Part shown: positions 24,760 to 33,922 of the stretch, piece after piece
How the letters are laid out: each line of letters begins with the position of its first letter
Numbering within the stretch: the stretch's first letter is position 1
NCBI RefSeq assembly: GCF_000367365.1
Contig: NZ_BARF01000133.1
Coordinates: forward strand, 1-55,966
Origin: Streptomyces prunicolor NBRC 13075
GTDB taxonomy: Bacteria > Actinomycetota > Actinomycetes > Streptomycetales > Streptomycetaceae
Reading direction: 5' to 3'
DNA: 55,966 nt
Program-made: the position numbers and the translations under genes
The notes under the pieces: model-generated
Databases searched by the model: none
What the model was told of the DNA's origin: nothing
Seen by the model: the letters and a program-made list of their open reading frames with translations, nothing else

Positions 24760-27700
24760 TCAGTAGCCGATGAGTTCCTCGACCTGGGTGGCGTCGGTGA
24801 CCGCGCCCGCCCACAGCCGGATGTCGGTGATCTTCCCGGGCAGGAAGTTGCCCCAGGCGCTGCCGAGGTACGCCTTGCCCGCCGCGAACTCACCGCTGCC
24901 GACGGCAGCCGTGTAGGCGAGTGCGTCGCCCTGCCGCTCGCTGCCGACGAACAGCGTGATCTGCCGGCTCCGGGCGTCGTAGGCCCCGACGAGACCGACC
25001 TCGCTGTCCAGGACTGCGGCATCGTCACTGACCACGGAGACGCCATCCCCGTTGGCGGTCAGCTGCCCGAAGTGCCAGCGGGCCACCGCGACGTCCTTGG
25101 TCCGGGGCACGCCGTTGTCGTCCAGGACCGGATTGCCGTCGTCGTCCAGCACGGGCTCGCTCTCGGTGCCGGTCTTCTCGACCCACAGGCTCCACGCGGA
25201 ACCGGACGCCGTCCGCTGGCCCAGCACCTGCGCCTTGTAACCGTCCGGCTTGCCCGTCAGGGCCATGGTGTCCACGCTGATCGTGGTCGCGGCCGTAAAA
25301 GAACCGTTGTCAGCCACCAGTGGCCGCGCCGCGGTCGCCGCTCCCGCCGTGCCGTCCAGGACAAGTGCCTCGCCGTCCAGGGAAGCGCCCGACGAGGACA
25401 GGGTCAGGCTGTTGCCGTAGCCGGATGTGTCGGTCAAGGTCGTCCCGGAGGAACCCTCCGGGTTGTACTGCGCGACCAGCTCGGCATACGCCTTGCCGTT
25501 CGCGTCGGCCGGGCTGGCCTCACGGGCGATCGCGTCGGCCAGCTTGGCCTCCTGCCACACCGCTACTTCGTCCACCTCGCCAGGGAAGTAGTCCGCGTAC
25601 GAGCCCTTGTACTTCACACGGCCGATCTGCAGCGGGCCTGCCGCCGACCAGGCCCCCGTGGTCAGAGTGTCACTGCCCTGTGGCGCACCGTTGACGTACA
25701 GGGTGAGCGTCTTCGCTTCGGTGTCGACGACCGCGGCCAGATGCGTCCACACCTTCACCTGGGGCGCGTCCAGGGAATTCACCCGCTGACTGTCCAGTCC
25801 CGTCGTCGCCGTGTCCGCGTCCGACAGGCGCAGGCACCACCGATTCACCCCGGCGCAATAGCCCAGGAAGAAGGGGCTGTTGTACGTGCCATCCTGACCC
25901 ATCACCGTCGCCGATGTCCCGGTCGCGTCCAGTCGCACCCAGGCCGAGACGGTGTACGACGCCTGCGTCTCCAACACCTTTCCCGCGGTCGCCGCGTACG
26001 AGGTGCCGCCAGTCTTGAGGGCCTTGTCCTCGCCGGTGGCACCGTTCTCTGTGACTACACCCCGACGGCCGGTGTTCACCCGGGTCGCACCGCTGACAGT
26101 CGCATCGTCGCGGAGAGAGGTGTCGGCACCGGCCGAGACATCCACGGCGGCACCCGAGGCTTCGTTGAACGTCCACTGGCCTACTGGGCCGTCACCCTCG
26201 TCGACCAGGAAACGTATCTTGTTCTGTCCCGTGCGTCCGACCGAATCCTTGGCCATTACCTCCAGGGTGATCGTGCCCGAGTCCACCGGGGTGATCGTTT
26301 CCGTCACTGTCGCTTTTGTGTTCCAGGGCCGCCAGGCACTGTCCGTTGACAGCTTGTAGGCGTAGGCAACATTGGTGTCACCGCCGGCCGGTCCGAACAC
26401 CACCGTGCCCGACTGGCCCGGCCGCCCTTTAGGCAAGCAGTCGCCCGGCACACACGCGGAGTACGTCGAGGTGAAGGTGACGGTCGGTGGCTTCGGTGCG
26501 CTGCTGTCGACGATGAAGTAGCAGAACTTCGTGGCGGATCCGCCCAGAATGCTGTCCCCACTGTTGTAGTACGAGCGGGTCCAGGCGCGGTAGCGGTACT
26601 GCTTGCCGTCTGTGAGGGTTGCGTCCCACGTCTTGTTCAGATCGTGACCGTCGCCCACGTATCCGCTGGTCGGGCTCTCCGAACCGGTCGAGGGTTCCTT
26701 CGCGTCCGACCACGTGCCGTCCGTGTTCTTCACGTCCAGGTCGAAGTACACCCGCAAGGAGGCAGAAGCCTCGCCCCCGGCGGCCGTCTGCGGGGTCGCG
26801 GCGAGATTCGGAGTGGGATCGGACCATGTCGTGGGCGCGGACGCGGTCTTGGAGCAGATCTGGTTGGTACCGGTCTCTAGGCCGTACTCGGTGGGAACGG
26901 CAGGCTTGCCGACGTAGACCACGTCAATGACGGCATCGTCGTCGAACCGCTTCCACGCGATCGGGTCCGACTCGTCCTTCGCCTTCAGCATCAGCGTCAG
27001 CGTCTTGAACTTACCGTCGGCGAAGGCCTTCACCGTCGAGGTGAGGTTCTCGTCCGTCTCCGCCGGGTTGTCGTTGAACTCGATCTGCGCGCGCGGCTGG
27101 GACGGACTGCACGCGCTGCCACGGCCCGCCGAGACGTTACGGTCGACCATCTGGTCCCAGGAGTTGTCCGACTTCGGACCACCCGGCCCCGGCCATTTTG
27201 AGGACGAGGAGATTCCGTCCGTACGCTCCAGGTCCACCCAGCGCGCGTCGCACGAGAACGACCAGGTCTCCGTCACCGCGAAAGTCGCGTCCAACACCTG
27301 CTTGCCCTTGAGCTTGCCCGGCGTGAACTCGAAGTACATGCGGTTGGTGTAGGCACTGCCGGTCGTGCAGAGGTAGCGCACCCCGCCGATCACCGCAGAG
27401 CTGCACCGGCCCACACTCATGCCGTTGTCGCCGCCGGAGAAGTTGTAGAAGACGTCTCCGTCCGAGGACAGAACCGTTCGCTCGGACTCGTTCATTTCCA
27501 CGGACGGATCAATGTAGAGCGGCAGTTCGGTCTCCGTGGTGTCCGCGATGAGGCCGACGTCGGGCGTGACCGTGACCTTGTCCTGCGTCACCTCCACGTC
27601 CATCACTGCGGCCTCGTCCCCTGCGCCAGGACCGGCGAGCGGGTCGCCCTCTTCCACCGGACCGGCTGGCTGCGACTCCTCGTCCGTGACGGTCGATGTA

Positions 27701-28560
27701 GCGGCAGGTGTCTCCTCGTCCGAGGAAACCGTGTCGAGCGCTCGCACCGCCAGGTTTTGCGCACTCACTCCCGCGCCGCTCTCGGTTCGTCCAGCGGAGT
27801 TCCACATCCGCGCGGACGGCGATCGGAACACGACCTGGCCGTTGCCGTCCAGGGCCTCCATGCTCCCGGCCGCACCCTCCCGCACCCGCAGCCCTTCGGC
27901 ATTCATCGAGTACTCGAGCGACGCAAGGGCCGGGTTCTTCGCCGCCGCCAGCGTCTCGACCTCCAGAACCTGCCGAAAGCCTTCCACAGTCGCCGTCAGG
28001 ATCAGGTTCGTGTCAGGGAGGACGTCCTCATACACCGCGCGCGTGCCGTCCAGCCGCGGTTCCGGCAAGTTACCCGGCCAACCCAGGGTGACCGACTGTC
28101 CGTCCTCGCCGATGGTCACCAGCGACCTGCCGTCACCACCGTCGGAGAACGACATTTCCACCACGGCTGCCCTCGGCCCGAGCGACCCGTCCGCGCGCTT
28201 GACCAACGTCGCGTCCGGATCCGTCCAGCCGCCATCCTGCTTCGCCACCCTGGTCGGAGAGATCGATTTGCGGAGCGTGAAGGTCCTGCCGTCCGGGTTG
28301 GCGAATACCGTCTCCCGTTCGGTGCGCTCAGCCACGACCTCAACCTGCTCACCAGACTTCTCGGCCTCGACCAGCGCCTGCTGTCCCTCGGTCAGCGGTG
28401 CGGAACCCTCAGCCGGAGCAGCGAAAGCATGCTGCGTCGGCAACGCCAGCACCCCCAGCAGCACTGCCAACGCGGCCGTGGTAGCTCCCGCTCTCCCGTG
28501 CCGACCGCGTCTACGTCTACGGCGTCCGACCGCACCTGAACCACCCCACGCCAACGGCAC
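24760..28560 (-). CDS. Secreted LamG/concanavalin-like protein, partner of the RHS toxin
   Basis: This 1266-aa protein has an Arg-rich start and a hydrophobic signal region ending in AFAAPAEG. Residues about 360-520 resemble a DNRLRE-like beta domain (MYFEFTPGKLKGKQVLDATF, W/C-rich). Residues about 560-780 look like fibronectin-type modules (YRYRAWTRSYYN, APKPPTVTF). Two LamG/jellyroll domains follow at about 870-1010 (VSAWVRLDA, WTHLAAVVD, VDEVAVWQEA) and 1040-1260. LamG domains bind glycans. The gene lies 77 bp upstream of the RHS gene on the same strand, a pairing common in Streptomyces, so it may display or deliver the toxin. A separate adhesin role is the alternative. Confidence 0.88.
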   Translation of the reverse strand: MPLAWGGSGAVGRRRRRRGRHGRAGATTAALAVLLGVLALPTQHAFAAPAEGSAPLTEGQQALVEAEKSGEQVEVVAERTERETVFANPDGRTFTLRKSISPTRVAKQDGGWTDPDATLVKRADGSLGPRAAVVEMSFSDGGDGRSLVTIGEDGQSVTLGWPGNLPEPRLDGTRAVYEDVLPDTNLILTATVEGFRQVLEVETLAAAKNPALASLEYSMNAEGLRVREGAAGSMEALDGNGQVVFRSPSARMWNSAGRTESGAGVSAQNLAVRALDTVSSDEETPAATSTVTDEESQPAGPVEEGDPLAGPGAGDEAAVMDVEVTQDKVTVTPDVGLIADTTETELPLYIDPSVEMNESERTVLSSDGDVFYNFSGGDNGMSVGRCSSAVIGGVRYLCTTGSAYTNRMYFEFTPGKLKGKQVLDATFAVTETWSFSCDARWVDLERTDGISSSSKWPGPGGPKSDNSWDQMVDRNVSAGRGSACSPSQPRAQIEFNDNPAETDENLTSTVKAFADGKFKTLTLMLKAKDESDPIAWKRFDDDAVIDVVYVGKPAVPTEYGLETGTNQICSKTASAPTTWSDPTPNLAATPQTAAGGEASASLRVYFDLDVKNTDGTWSDAKEPSTGSESPTSGYVGDGHDLNKTWDATLTDGKQYRYRAWTRSYYNSGDSILGGSATKFCYFIVDSSAPKPPTVTFTSTYSACVPGDCLPKGRPGQSGTVVFGPAGGDTNVAYAYKLSTDSAWRPWNTKATVTETITPVDSGTITLEVMAKDSVGRTGQNKIRFLVDEGDGPVGQWTFNEASGAAVDVSAGADTSLRDDATVSGATRVNTGRRGVVTENGATGEDKALKTGGTSYAATAGKVLETQASYTVSAWVRLDATGTSATVMGQDGTYNSPFFLGYCAGVNRWCLRLSDADTATTGLDSQRVNSLDAPQVKVWTHLAAVVDTEAKTLTLYVNGAPQGSDTLTTGAWSAAGPLQIGRVKYKGSYADYFPGEVDEVAVWQEAKLADAIAREASPADANGKAYAELVAQYNPEGSSGTTLTDTSGYGNSLTLSSSGASLDGEALVLDGTAGAATAARPLVADNGSFTAATTISVDTMALTGKPDGYKAQVLGQRTASGSAWSLWVEKTGTESEPVLDDDGNPVLDDNGVPRTKDVAVARWHFGQLTANGDGVSVVSDDAAVLDSEVGLVGAYDARSRQITLFVGSERQGDALAYTAAVGSGEFAAGKAYLGSAWGNFLPGKITDIRLWAGAVTDATQVEELIGY

Positions 28561-29219
28561 AGAACCCCGCCCCCAGAGTCACAAGATCTTCAAAGTAAGC
28601 GAATTCAAACCCTTCTCTTACCTTGCGTCAAGGATTTACCTCAGAGCGCGGCAGCCCCTTGTCGCCCATTCTCTCTAAACCTGAAAAGTGAATGTTGGCT
28701 TGTATTCGACGTGTGCCACCCTCACAGGCCAGCCCTGCCGACCGCGGGATGAGTGGACCAGATACCACCCACACCCCCTGGTCTCGAATGTAGCCCCGAA
28801 GCCAGTTGACTTACCTTCAAAAACCCTCGCTCACAGCCTCATTGAGCGCTCTTCAGCAGACTTCTGAATTGGCGTGCGCAGCGCAGCAATGCGGGAGCCG
28901 CGGACTGCGTCGCGAGCAAGCGGGGCCGTGCGGCCGAATGGATTTCAACGCCACGCACGGCAGCTCGATGGCCGAATTTAGACTCTCGCCAGTCATTTCA
29001 CGAGCGGCCGTTTCGAGGAAACTCCTCGTGAGGTCGGCGCACGTCAGCCGGGTACTCGCCTGATGGAGATATCGACAACTCAATGGGGCATCCGCAACAG
29101 CTGGCATTCATCATCGTCGTGGTGATGTCATGTTGCCGCTTCCGCGATGACGTTGTTCCACAGTGGCGATGGATCTGGGCGGCTGGTGCCGGTGATGACG
29201 GCACCAAACGGACCAGCAC
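28561..29219. other. Non-coding junction upstream of the LamG gene
   Basis: No convincing gene is present. The first about 120 bp are less GC-rich than the surroundings and should hold the promoter of the LamG-RHS-immunity operon. The remainder runs to the point where similarity to the integrase begins abruptly. A plus-strand frame of 85 codons at 28806 lacks a ribosome site and recognisable content. Confidence 0.4.
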
Positions 29220-29646
29220 AGGGCGGCCCTGGGCCGACACCGGTCTCGTCTTCACCCAGGAAGACGGCTCCTGGCTGCACCCCGGCAAGGTCACCGACCT
29301 CTTCGAACGGCTCGTCGCCGCCTCCGGCCTCCCGCCGATCCGGCTGCACGACCTCCGCCACGGCGCGGCCACGCTCATGCTCGCCGCCGGCATCGACGTG
29401 AAGATCGTGTCGGACACCCTCGGGCACAGCGACACCCGCATCACGCGGGACCTCTACCAGAGCGTCCTCCCCCACGTCGGCAAGAGCTCCGCCGAGGCCA
29501 CCGCCAAGCTGGTCCCTCTCCAGCGCAAGGCCGAGGCGGAGAAGGCGGCCCGCAAGGCCGCGAAGGCCGCCCAGAAGGCCAAGGAGAAAGCGAAAGCCCA
29601 GGCCAAGGCGGAGAAGAAGAAGGCGCGGAAGAAGCCCAAGAAGTAG
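29220..29646 (+). pseudogene. C-terminal remnant of a second tyrosine integrase
   Basis: The last about 140 codons match the C-terminal third of the integrase at 16065-17678, from ADTGLVFTQEDG to the Lys-rich tail, with roughly a dozen single-base differences. It keeps the HDLRHG, LGHSD and RDLYQ motifs but lacks the core-binding domain and the first catalytic Arg. An ATG at 29083 opens the frame into unrelated sequence, so a fusion protein could be made but would not recombine. The copy continues through the terminator and att site, making a direct repeat of about 590 bp. Confidence 0.9.
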
Positions 29647-29735
29647 GGCACCGAGCCGCTCCGCTCACGCATCGCTCACGCAAGCCGTCCCACGGCACCC
29701 CAGCCGTGTGACCCGTCATGCCCCGAGCAACACAA

Positions 29736-29768
29736 AAGGCCAGGTCACGGGCTATGTGACCTGGCCTT
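29736..29768 (+). terminator. Hairpin terminator downstream of truncated int (copy 2)
   Basis: The arms AAGGCCAGGTCAC and GTGACCTGGCCTT are identical to those of copy 1 at 17768-17800. The 7-nt loop is GGGCTAT instead of GGGCGAT. Confidence 0.75.
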
Positions 29769-29772
29769 CGCC

Positions 29773-29816
29773 GGAGCCCCCTGTCGGATTCGAACCGACG
29801 ACCTACGCATTACAAG
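29773..29816 (-). other. att site copy 2: tRNA-Thr(UGU) 3' portion from the anticodon loop
   Basis: Read on the minus strand, these 44 nt begin at CTTGTAA, a 7-nt anticodon loop with anticodon TGT (Thr). The 3' half of the anticodon stem (TGCGT), variable loop, T-arm and acceptor strand follow. The sequence upstream on the minus strand does not supply the matching stem (ACGCA) or a D-arm, so it is a fragment. It is 9 nt longer than copy 1. The complete tRNA gene is predicted to lie to the right of the window. Confidence 0.85.
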
Positions 29817-29933
29817 ACCATGAGCGATCGTGTTGCGTGATGCTTGGTCGTGCCGCCAAGTGACGTTCTTCCTGATCAGAGCACGTGCAACAGGTTGACT
29901 CGTGGTACCCCGTGATGCGCCGTCCAAAGGCGT

Positions 29934-29955
29934 CTGTCCACCGGCTGTCCACCGG
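29934..29955. repeat. Tandem 11-bp direct repeat near att copy 2
   Basis: CTGTCCACCGG occurs twice with no spacer (29934-29944, 29945-29955). It is flanked by inverted arms CGCCGTCC (29918-29925) and GGACGGCG (29954-29961). Lying about 120 bp from the att core, it could be an integrase or excisionase arm site. The 270-bp stretch around it holds no gene. Confidence 0.35.
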
Positions 29956-30087
29956 ACGGCGTCGTGCCCCCACAGTAAGGGCGGGGCAGTCGACCATCGA
30001 GGGGCTACCGACCCGCACCGTAATTCAGTGCAAAGGCTCTTGTCGACAACTGACAACCCACCCCAGCGTGGCCATATCGCTTGGTCA

Positions 30088-30852
30088 TCACGAGGGACCA
30101 CCCAATTCGTCGGAGTCCTTACCGTACTCCCACGCCGAGACCTCGACCGTCAGCCGGCCACCGTCCTCGCCCGCCATGATCAAGGCCACGACCGGCATCG
30201 TTGCGGCCACGTCTACCCCGTTCTGCTCTGCCTGGTGTCGTGCCTCCGCCTTCGCTCGTTCCATGTCGGGCTTCCAGGTGTCGGGCACAGCTATTGTCTG
30301 TGCCAGGAGCAGCACCTGTCCCCCGTCGGCCAACTGAAACCGACCCACTTCGCTCAGGGATGGATCCCACTGCACCGGTGCAGCCGATGCAGCGCCGAGG
30401 AGAATCATCACGGCTACCGCCGACGCAGGACCGGCCACCGCCAGTGGCGTGATCTGTTTCCGCTCAGCCGGGTACGGCTGTAGCTCCGACTCGGGCAAGA
30501 CAATGGTGTAGGCCAGCAGCCATCCGGGGGCTATGGGTTCGCCTGCTGGAGCGAACTTGTCGAATGCCCGGTCCGCCCCAGGCTGGAGGAACGGCGCCGC
30601 CGCGGCATCGTTAATGAAGGCGTGCCGCCAGCTCCCCGATTCGTGGAGGCTGATCTTGACCTTTCCCGCAATCGGCCGAGCCGCGATGTACACGTCGGAC
30701 GAACTACCGTTCGCGAACACGGTCCACGAGGCGGAACTTCGACCGTCGGAGCCCACTGCCTGGAACCGCACCTGCCCGCCAGTCTTCGGCGACTCGGCCA
30801 CAAGCTCCCCCTTCTTCGCGGCTGCGTCATGTCGTGATCTGCAGCCCACCAA
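30088..30852 (-). CDS. Hypothetical membrane-anchored protein
   Basis: This is a 254-aa protein read from a TTG at 30852; other starts downstream (a GTG about 20 codons in) are possible. The first half is beta-rich (QVRFQAVGSDG, SSDVYIAARP). One clear transmembrane segment lies at about 135-160 (LAVAGPASAVAVMILLGAASAA). A second globular part ends in LTVEVSAWEYGKD. No family is recognised. It is the first gene to the right of att copy 2 and stands apart from its neighbours. Confidence 0.6.
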   Translation of the reverse strand: MVGCRSRHDAAAKKGELVAESPKTGGQVRFQAVGSDGRSSASWTVFANGSSSDVYIAARPIAGKVKISLHESGSWRHAFINDAAAAPFLQPGADRAFDKFAPAGEPIAPGWLLAYTIVLPESELQPYPAERKQITPLAVAGPASAVAVMILLGAASAAPVQWDPSLSEVGRFQLADGGQVLLLAQTIAVPDTWKPDMERAKAEARHQAEQNGVDVAATMPVVALIMAGEDGGRLTVEVSAWEYGKDSDELGGPS

Positions 30853-31050
30853 GTACCTTGAGTTCGTACCGGACTGAAGCTCTGTCAGGGCAGCGCTTCT
30901 GCGGCGTTCCGCTTCTCGTCCGCGATGTCCAGGCGCCGCATCAGAAAACTCGCGAACGCCAGGATCTCCTGTGCCTCGTCGCGCTCATCCTTCTCGTCTG
31001 GGCCGTGGGAACATCAGAAACGCAGAAGTACCCTCGCGCTCCATGCCGCA

Positions 31051-31272
31051 TCAGATCGCCCAGACGCGGCGAAGACCGGCGTGGTAGAGGGACGCGCATG
31101 GTAGCGGCAGAAGTTGCCAGGCCACGTCGTTGCAGAGGACATGCAGGATGCCCTGCAGAAACAACCGGTCCGCCTCCGGCCGTGGCCCCGGCGACTTCTC
31201 GGGCCAGGGCGGCAGCAGCGATTCGATCAGCATCCACAAGCCGTCATCCACGATCCACGGCCGAACATTCAT
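31051..31272 (-). pseudogene. Remnant of an IS5-type transposase
   Basis: The 73-codon frame matches the N-terminus of actinomycete IS5-family transposases: WIVDDGLWMLIESLLPP, then PGPRPEADRLFLQGILHVL and DVAWQLLP. It is interrupted just after that motif and the catalytic domain is missing. The rest of the 575-bp interval 30853-31427 contains no recognisable gene. Confidence 0.65.
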
Positions 31273-31427
31273 ACTCTCCCGTACGGCCGAATCGTCACAT
31301 CGGTCACGCCCGACTAGGGCACCTCAACAAGATCCTGTTACGAGCTCGTAGGGCGTTGCGTTTGAGTGCCGAAACCCTGGAAAGCCTCTGAGCCCGCGAG
31401 CTGGACGCTGGCTGCCATTGCGCACGA

Positions 31428-32261
31428 CTACTCCAAAGCGAAGCCGCCATCGATGTACCACGAGCTGCCAGCCAGCGCCTGGTACATGACTGCCCGCCAC
31501 AGGTTCGGATCTTCCTCGGCCAAGCCTGCGGCCTCGTCCCGCAGGTGATCGCCGACCATCGACGGGGCTTTGCGTTTCAGGATGTACCGGAGGCTGCTCA
31601 TCTCCCGAGCTGCCTGCGATCCATACAGAGACGCAAGCCCGAATATGCGGAAGTGCCCGTGAACTCGCGTTGTGAGGATGGTGTCCCACCCCGCCAGCGG
31701 TTTCACATAAAACTCGACGGCTGCGGGGGCCAGTTCATGGACACGGGCAAAAAGCCACTGCTCTTTGCCGACGTCGTCGAAGTAGGGGTGGAGCGTCTGC
31801 TCACCCGCGCTCGCCGGAGCGGTCTCACCCTTAACCGTGTTGCAGCTGCGGCAGGCGGGAACCAGGTTGAACGGGACGACAGACAGCAGCGGATACGCCG
31901 TCTTCGGCAGCTGATGATCGAGGGTCTCTACGTCCCGGTGACCGCACAAAGGACAACGCCCCAAGGGGGCTGCGGCCTTCAGTTTGTCGTATTCCTCCCT
32001 TCCTGGATGACCCTTGCGGGACATGCGCTGTGTGTAGTTCTTCTTCAACTCGGCCCTGTCGGCCTTGTCGGTGGGCTTGGCCTTGAGGTCAGCCAACGTG
32101 TGGAGGGCAGCGGCCACAGCTGCGGTTTCGAACCGGTCAGCGGCGTTGACCACCTCCTCCTCCAGCGCCTCTAGGCGCGTCTTAGCCTTCGGTCGAGACA
32201 TGCTGATGCAGGTCAGGTAGACCGTGCGGGCCGAGAGTTCAGGGACTGGCAGAGTCCACAT
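31428..32261 (-). CDS. ptuB: HNH endonuclease, Septu PtuB-like
   Basis: This 277-aa nuclease has Zn-binding pairs Cys103/Cys106 (CPLCG) and Cys137/Cys140 (ACRSCN), with the HNH core LDHQLPK at 114-120 (Asp115-His116) and Asn141. The LDHxLPK...NLVPAC spacing is that of PtuB-type nucleases. Its ATG overlaps the stop of the upstream ATPase gene (TGATG), so the two are made together. In Septu, the ATPase holds the nuclease and releases its DNA-cleaving activity on infection. The length and clear pairing support the call; a generic HNH partner of an OLD-like ATPase is the alternative. Confidence 0.82.
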   Translation of the reverse strand: MWTLPVPELSARTVYLTCISMSRPKAKTRLEALEEEVVNAADRFETAAVAAALHTLADLKAKPTDKADRAELKKNYTQRMSRKGHPGREEYDKLKAAAPLGRCPLCGHRDVETLDHQLPKTAYPLLSVVPFNLVPACRSCNTVKGETAPASAGEQTLHPYFDDVGKEQWLFARVHELAPAAVEFYVKPLAGWDTILTTRVHGHFRIFGLASLYGSQAAREMSSLRYILKRKAPSMVGDHLRDEAAGLAEEDPNLWRAVMYQALAGSSWYIDGGFALE

Positions 32262-33832
32262 CAGATCCGCCCCTCCTCGTTGCCGGGCCCGTCGGAGTTT
32301 CGGACAGCGATGAGGGATCGGACGATGGCCTTGGCCTCGCCGCCAAGCTGGCCATTGAACCGTCCGAGAACGTGCTCGTACGAAAGCCCCTGGCGTACTG
32401 CGGCCTTCAGATCACGGTGGAATCCGGAGTCGGTCACCTCTAGCCCGAACACCTCATGGGTAAGAACGCCGACATTCTCACCGAATGTCTCGATGGTGGG
32501 GCGGTCGGCGACCAACTCGTTGCCATGACGCCTCAGTTTCCACACGCAGGACGCCGGAACCTCTTGGAGGACGACGGGCGAGTGTGTGGCGACGACCGCC
32601 AGACCGTTACGGTCCGCGAGTAGATCGGACAGAGCACGTATGAACGCGGCCAGCAGCGGCGGGTGCAGATGGGATTCCGGCTCATCAATGATTACCAGCG
32701 AACGCTCAGTGACGTGCTCGACCAAGCGGGTCATGGTCAGCAGGACCACCTTGTGACCCGAGCTGAGGCTGCTGAACAACTGCCGCGCTTTGCGCCGGCG
32801 GATATTTGCGCTCCGGGTGGCCTGGAAGTCCGCCAGCCATGTCTCGTCGAGGAGACCGCTGCCACCGTATTGCAAGGTTCGCAGGGCTTTCGCCCACCGG
32901 TCTGCCCGCTCCCCGGTCAGGCAGGCTTCCACACCGTCCGCGAAGTCTTTCTTGATCTGGCCAGATGTCTTGACCCGTGGCGCACGCGATCCGCCAGTGG
33001 GGATCTTCAGCCCGACGTAAGCGTAGGAGATGGCCACATCGTCGTCGTGGATGAGCGGGAACTCGTCGAAGGCGCTGAAGGTGACGCTGACCAGGTTCGC
33101 GAAGGACCTGCGAGTGCCTCGGTTGTACTCAATGATGCGGCCGACGTCTTCCTCAGGGACTTCGTAGTCGCCGACACAGCGGGTCAAGCTGTTGAGGAGG
33201 TAGGACTTGCCGACGCTGTTGCGGCCGGTCAGCACATGGATGTTCGTGGACGGCCGCGAGTTTGGAGACACCTCGAACGGAAGGATCACCGACTTGCCCC
33301 CGCCTCCAGCGGGGACCGGCGCCTCGTAGGCCACCTGGAATCCTGAGACTCGAACGCCGCCCTGAGCGATGCGGCGGAACTGCTCCTCGACGGCGGTCGG
33401 CTTCAAGAACCGCATGAGTGAATCGCGCGTCACCTGCTCGTGCTGTACGCGGTCGAAGATGCTCTCGTTGAAGGCCATGTCCTTCAACGCCGTCAGGACT
33501 GGTACGCGAATGCTGTCGCCGAGTTGGCGCAGGCGTTCGTAGTACGAGTCATCTTGGCCCAAGGAAAAGTGACGCTCCCCGAGTACTTCGAAACTCTGCG
33601 GCATGCGAGCAACGCGGCCTGGGCCTTCGTTGCTCTGATCACGCCCCGGGTGCATCCCCAGCTCGCCGATCTTCACCTCGCCGATCCCATGGCGGCGCCC
33701 ATCCCCGTCATAGATCACCAGGTGGAACATGGTGACGAAGCCGAAGTCGTTCCATGCATCTCTGACGAGCAGGGCCTGGGACCGTACACCCTTGGGTTGT
33801 CGTTGGCCCGTCTCCACGACCGTGAACTGCAC
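32261..33832 (-). CDS. ptuA: ABC/SMC-like ATPase, Septu PtuA-like
   Basis: This is a 523-aa protein from a GTG at 33832 with GGAGGAA upstream. Walker A is at about 205 (LTGRNSVGKSYLL). An ABC-type signature region follows (FSSLSSGHKVVLLTM, about 350). Walker B with the D-loop is at about 380 (SLVIIDEPESHLHP), and a switch histidine lies in VVATHSP. The first 180 residues form an extra N-terminal domain, probably a sensor. The adjacent HNH gene overlaps its stop, giving the Septu arrangement. Ptu systems form PtuA-PtuB complexes that cut phage DNA when nucleotide levels change. Confidence 0.85.
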   Translation of the reverse strand: MQFTVVETGQRQPKGVRSQALLVRDAWNDFGFVTMFHLVIYDGDGRRHGIGEVKIGELGMHPGRDQSNEGPGRVARMPQSFEVLGERHFSLGQDDSYYERLRQLGDSIRVPVLTALKDMAFNESIFDRVQHEQVTRDSLMRFLKPTAVEEQFRRIAQGGVRVSGFQVAYEAPVPAGGGGKSVILPFEVSPNSRPSTNIHVLTGRNSVGKSYLLNSLTRCVGDYEVPEEDVGRIIEYNRGTRRSFANLVSVTFSAFDEFPLIHDDDVAISYAYVGLKIPTGGSRAPRVKTSGQIKKDFADGVEACLTGERADRWAKALRTLQYGGSGLLDETWLADFQATRSANIRRRKARQLFSSLSSGHKVVLLTMTRLVEHVTERSLVIIDEPESHLHPPLLAAFIRALSDLLADRNGLAVVATHSPVVLQEVPASCVWKLRRHGNELVADRPTIETFGENVGVLTHEVFGLEVTDSGFHRDLKAAVRQGLSYEHVLGRFNGQLGGEAKAIVRSLIAVRNSDGPGNEEGRI

Positions 33833-33922
33833 TCTTCCTCCGTGCCTTGTCCCGCCCGCGCTCCCACACGGCCAGCCACTGCCTGCACACCCTTGCAGCC
33901 GAACCCAGGCAGGTCAGCCTAG

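Noticed and set aside
28806..29063. 85-codon plus-strand frame between LamG and the integrase remnant
   Set aside because: No ribosome site, mixed composition and no family; it lies in a junction region.
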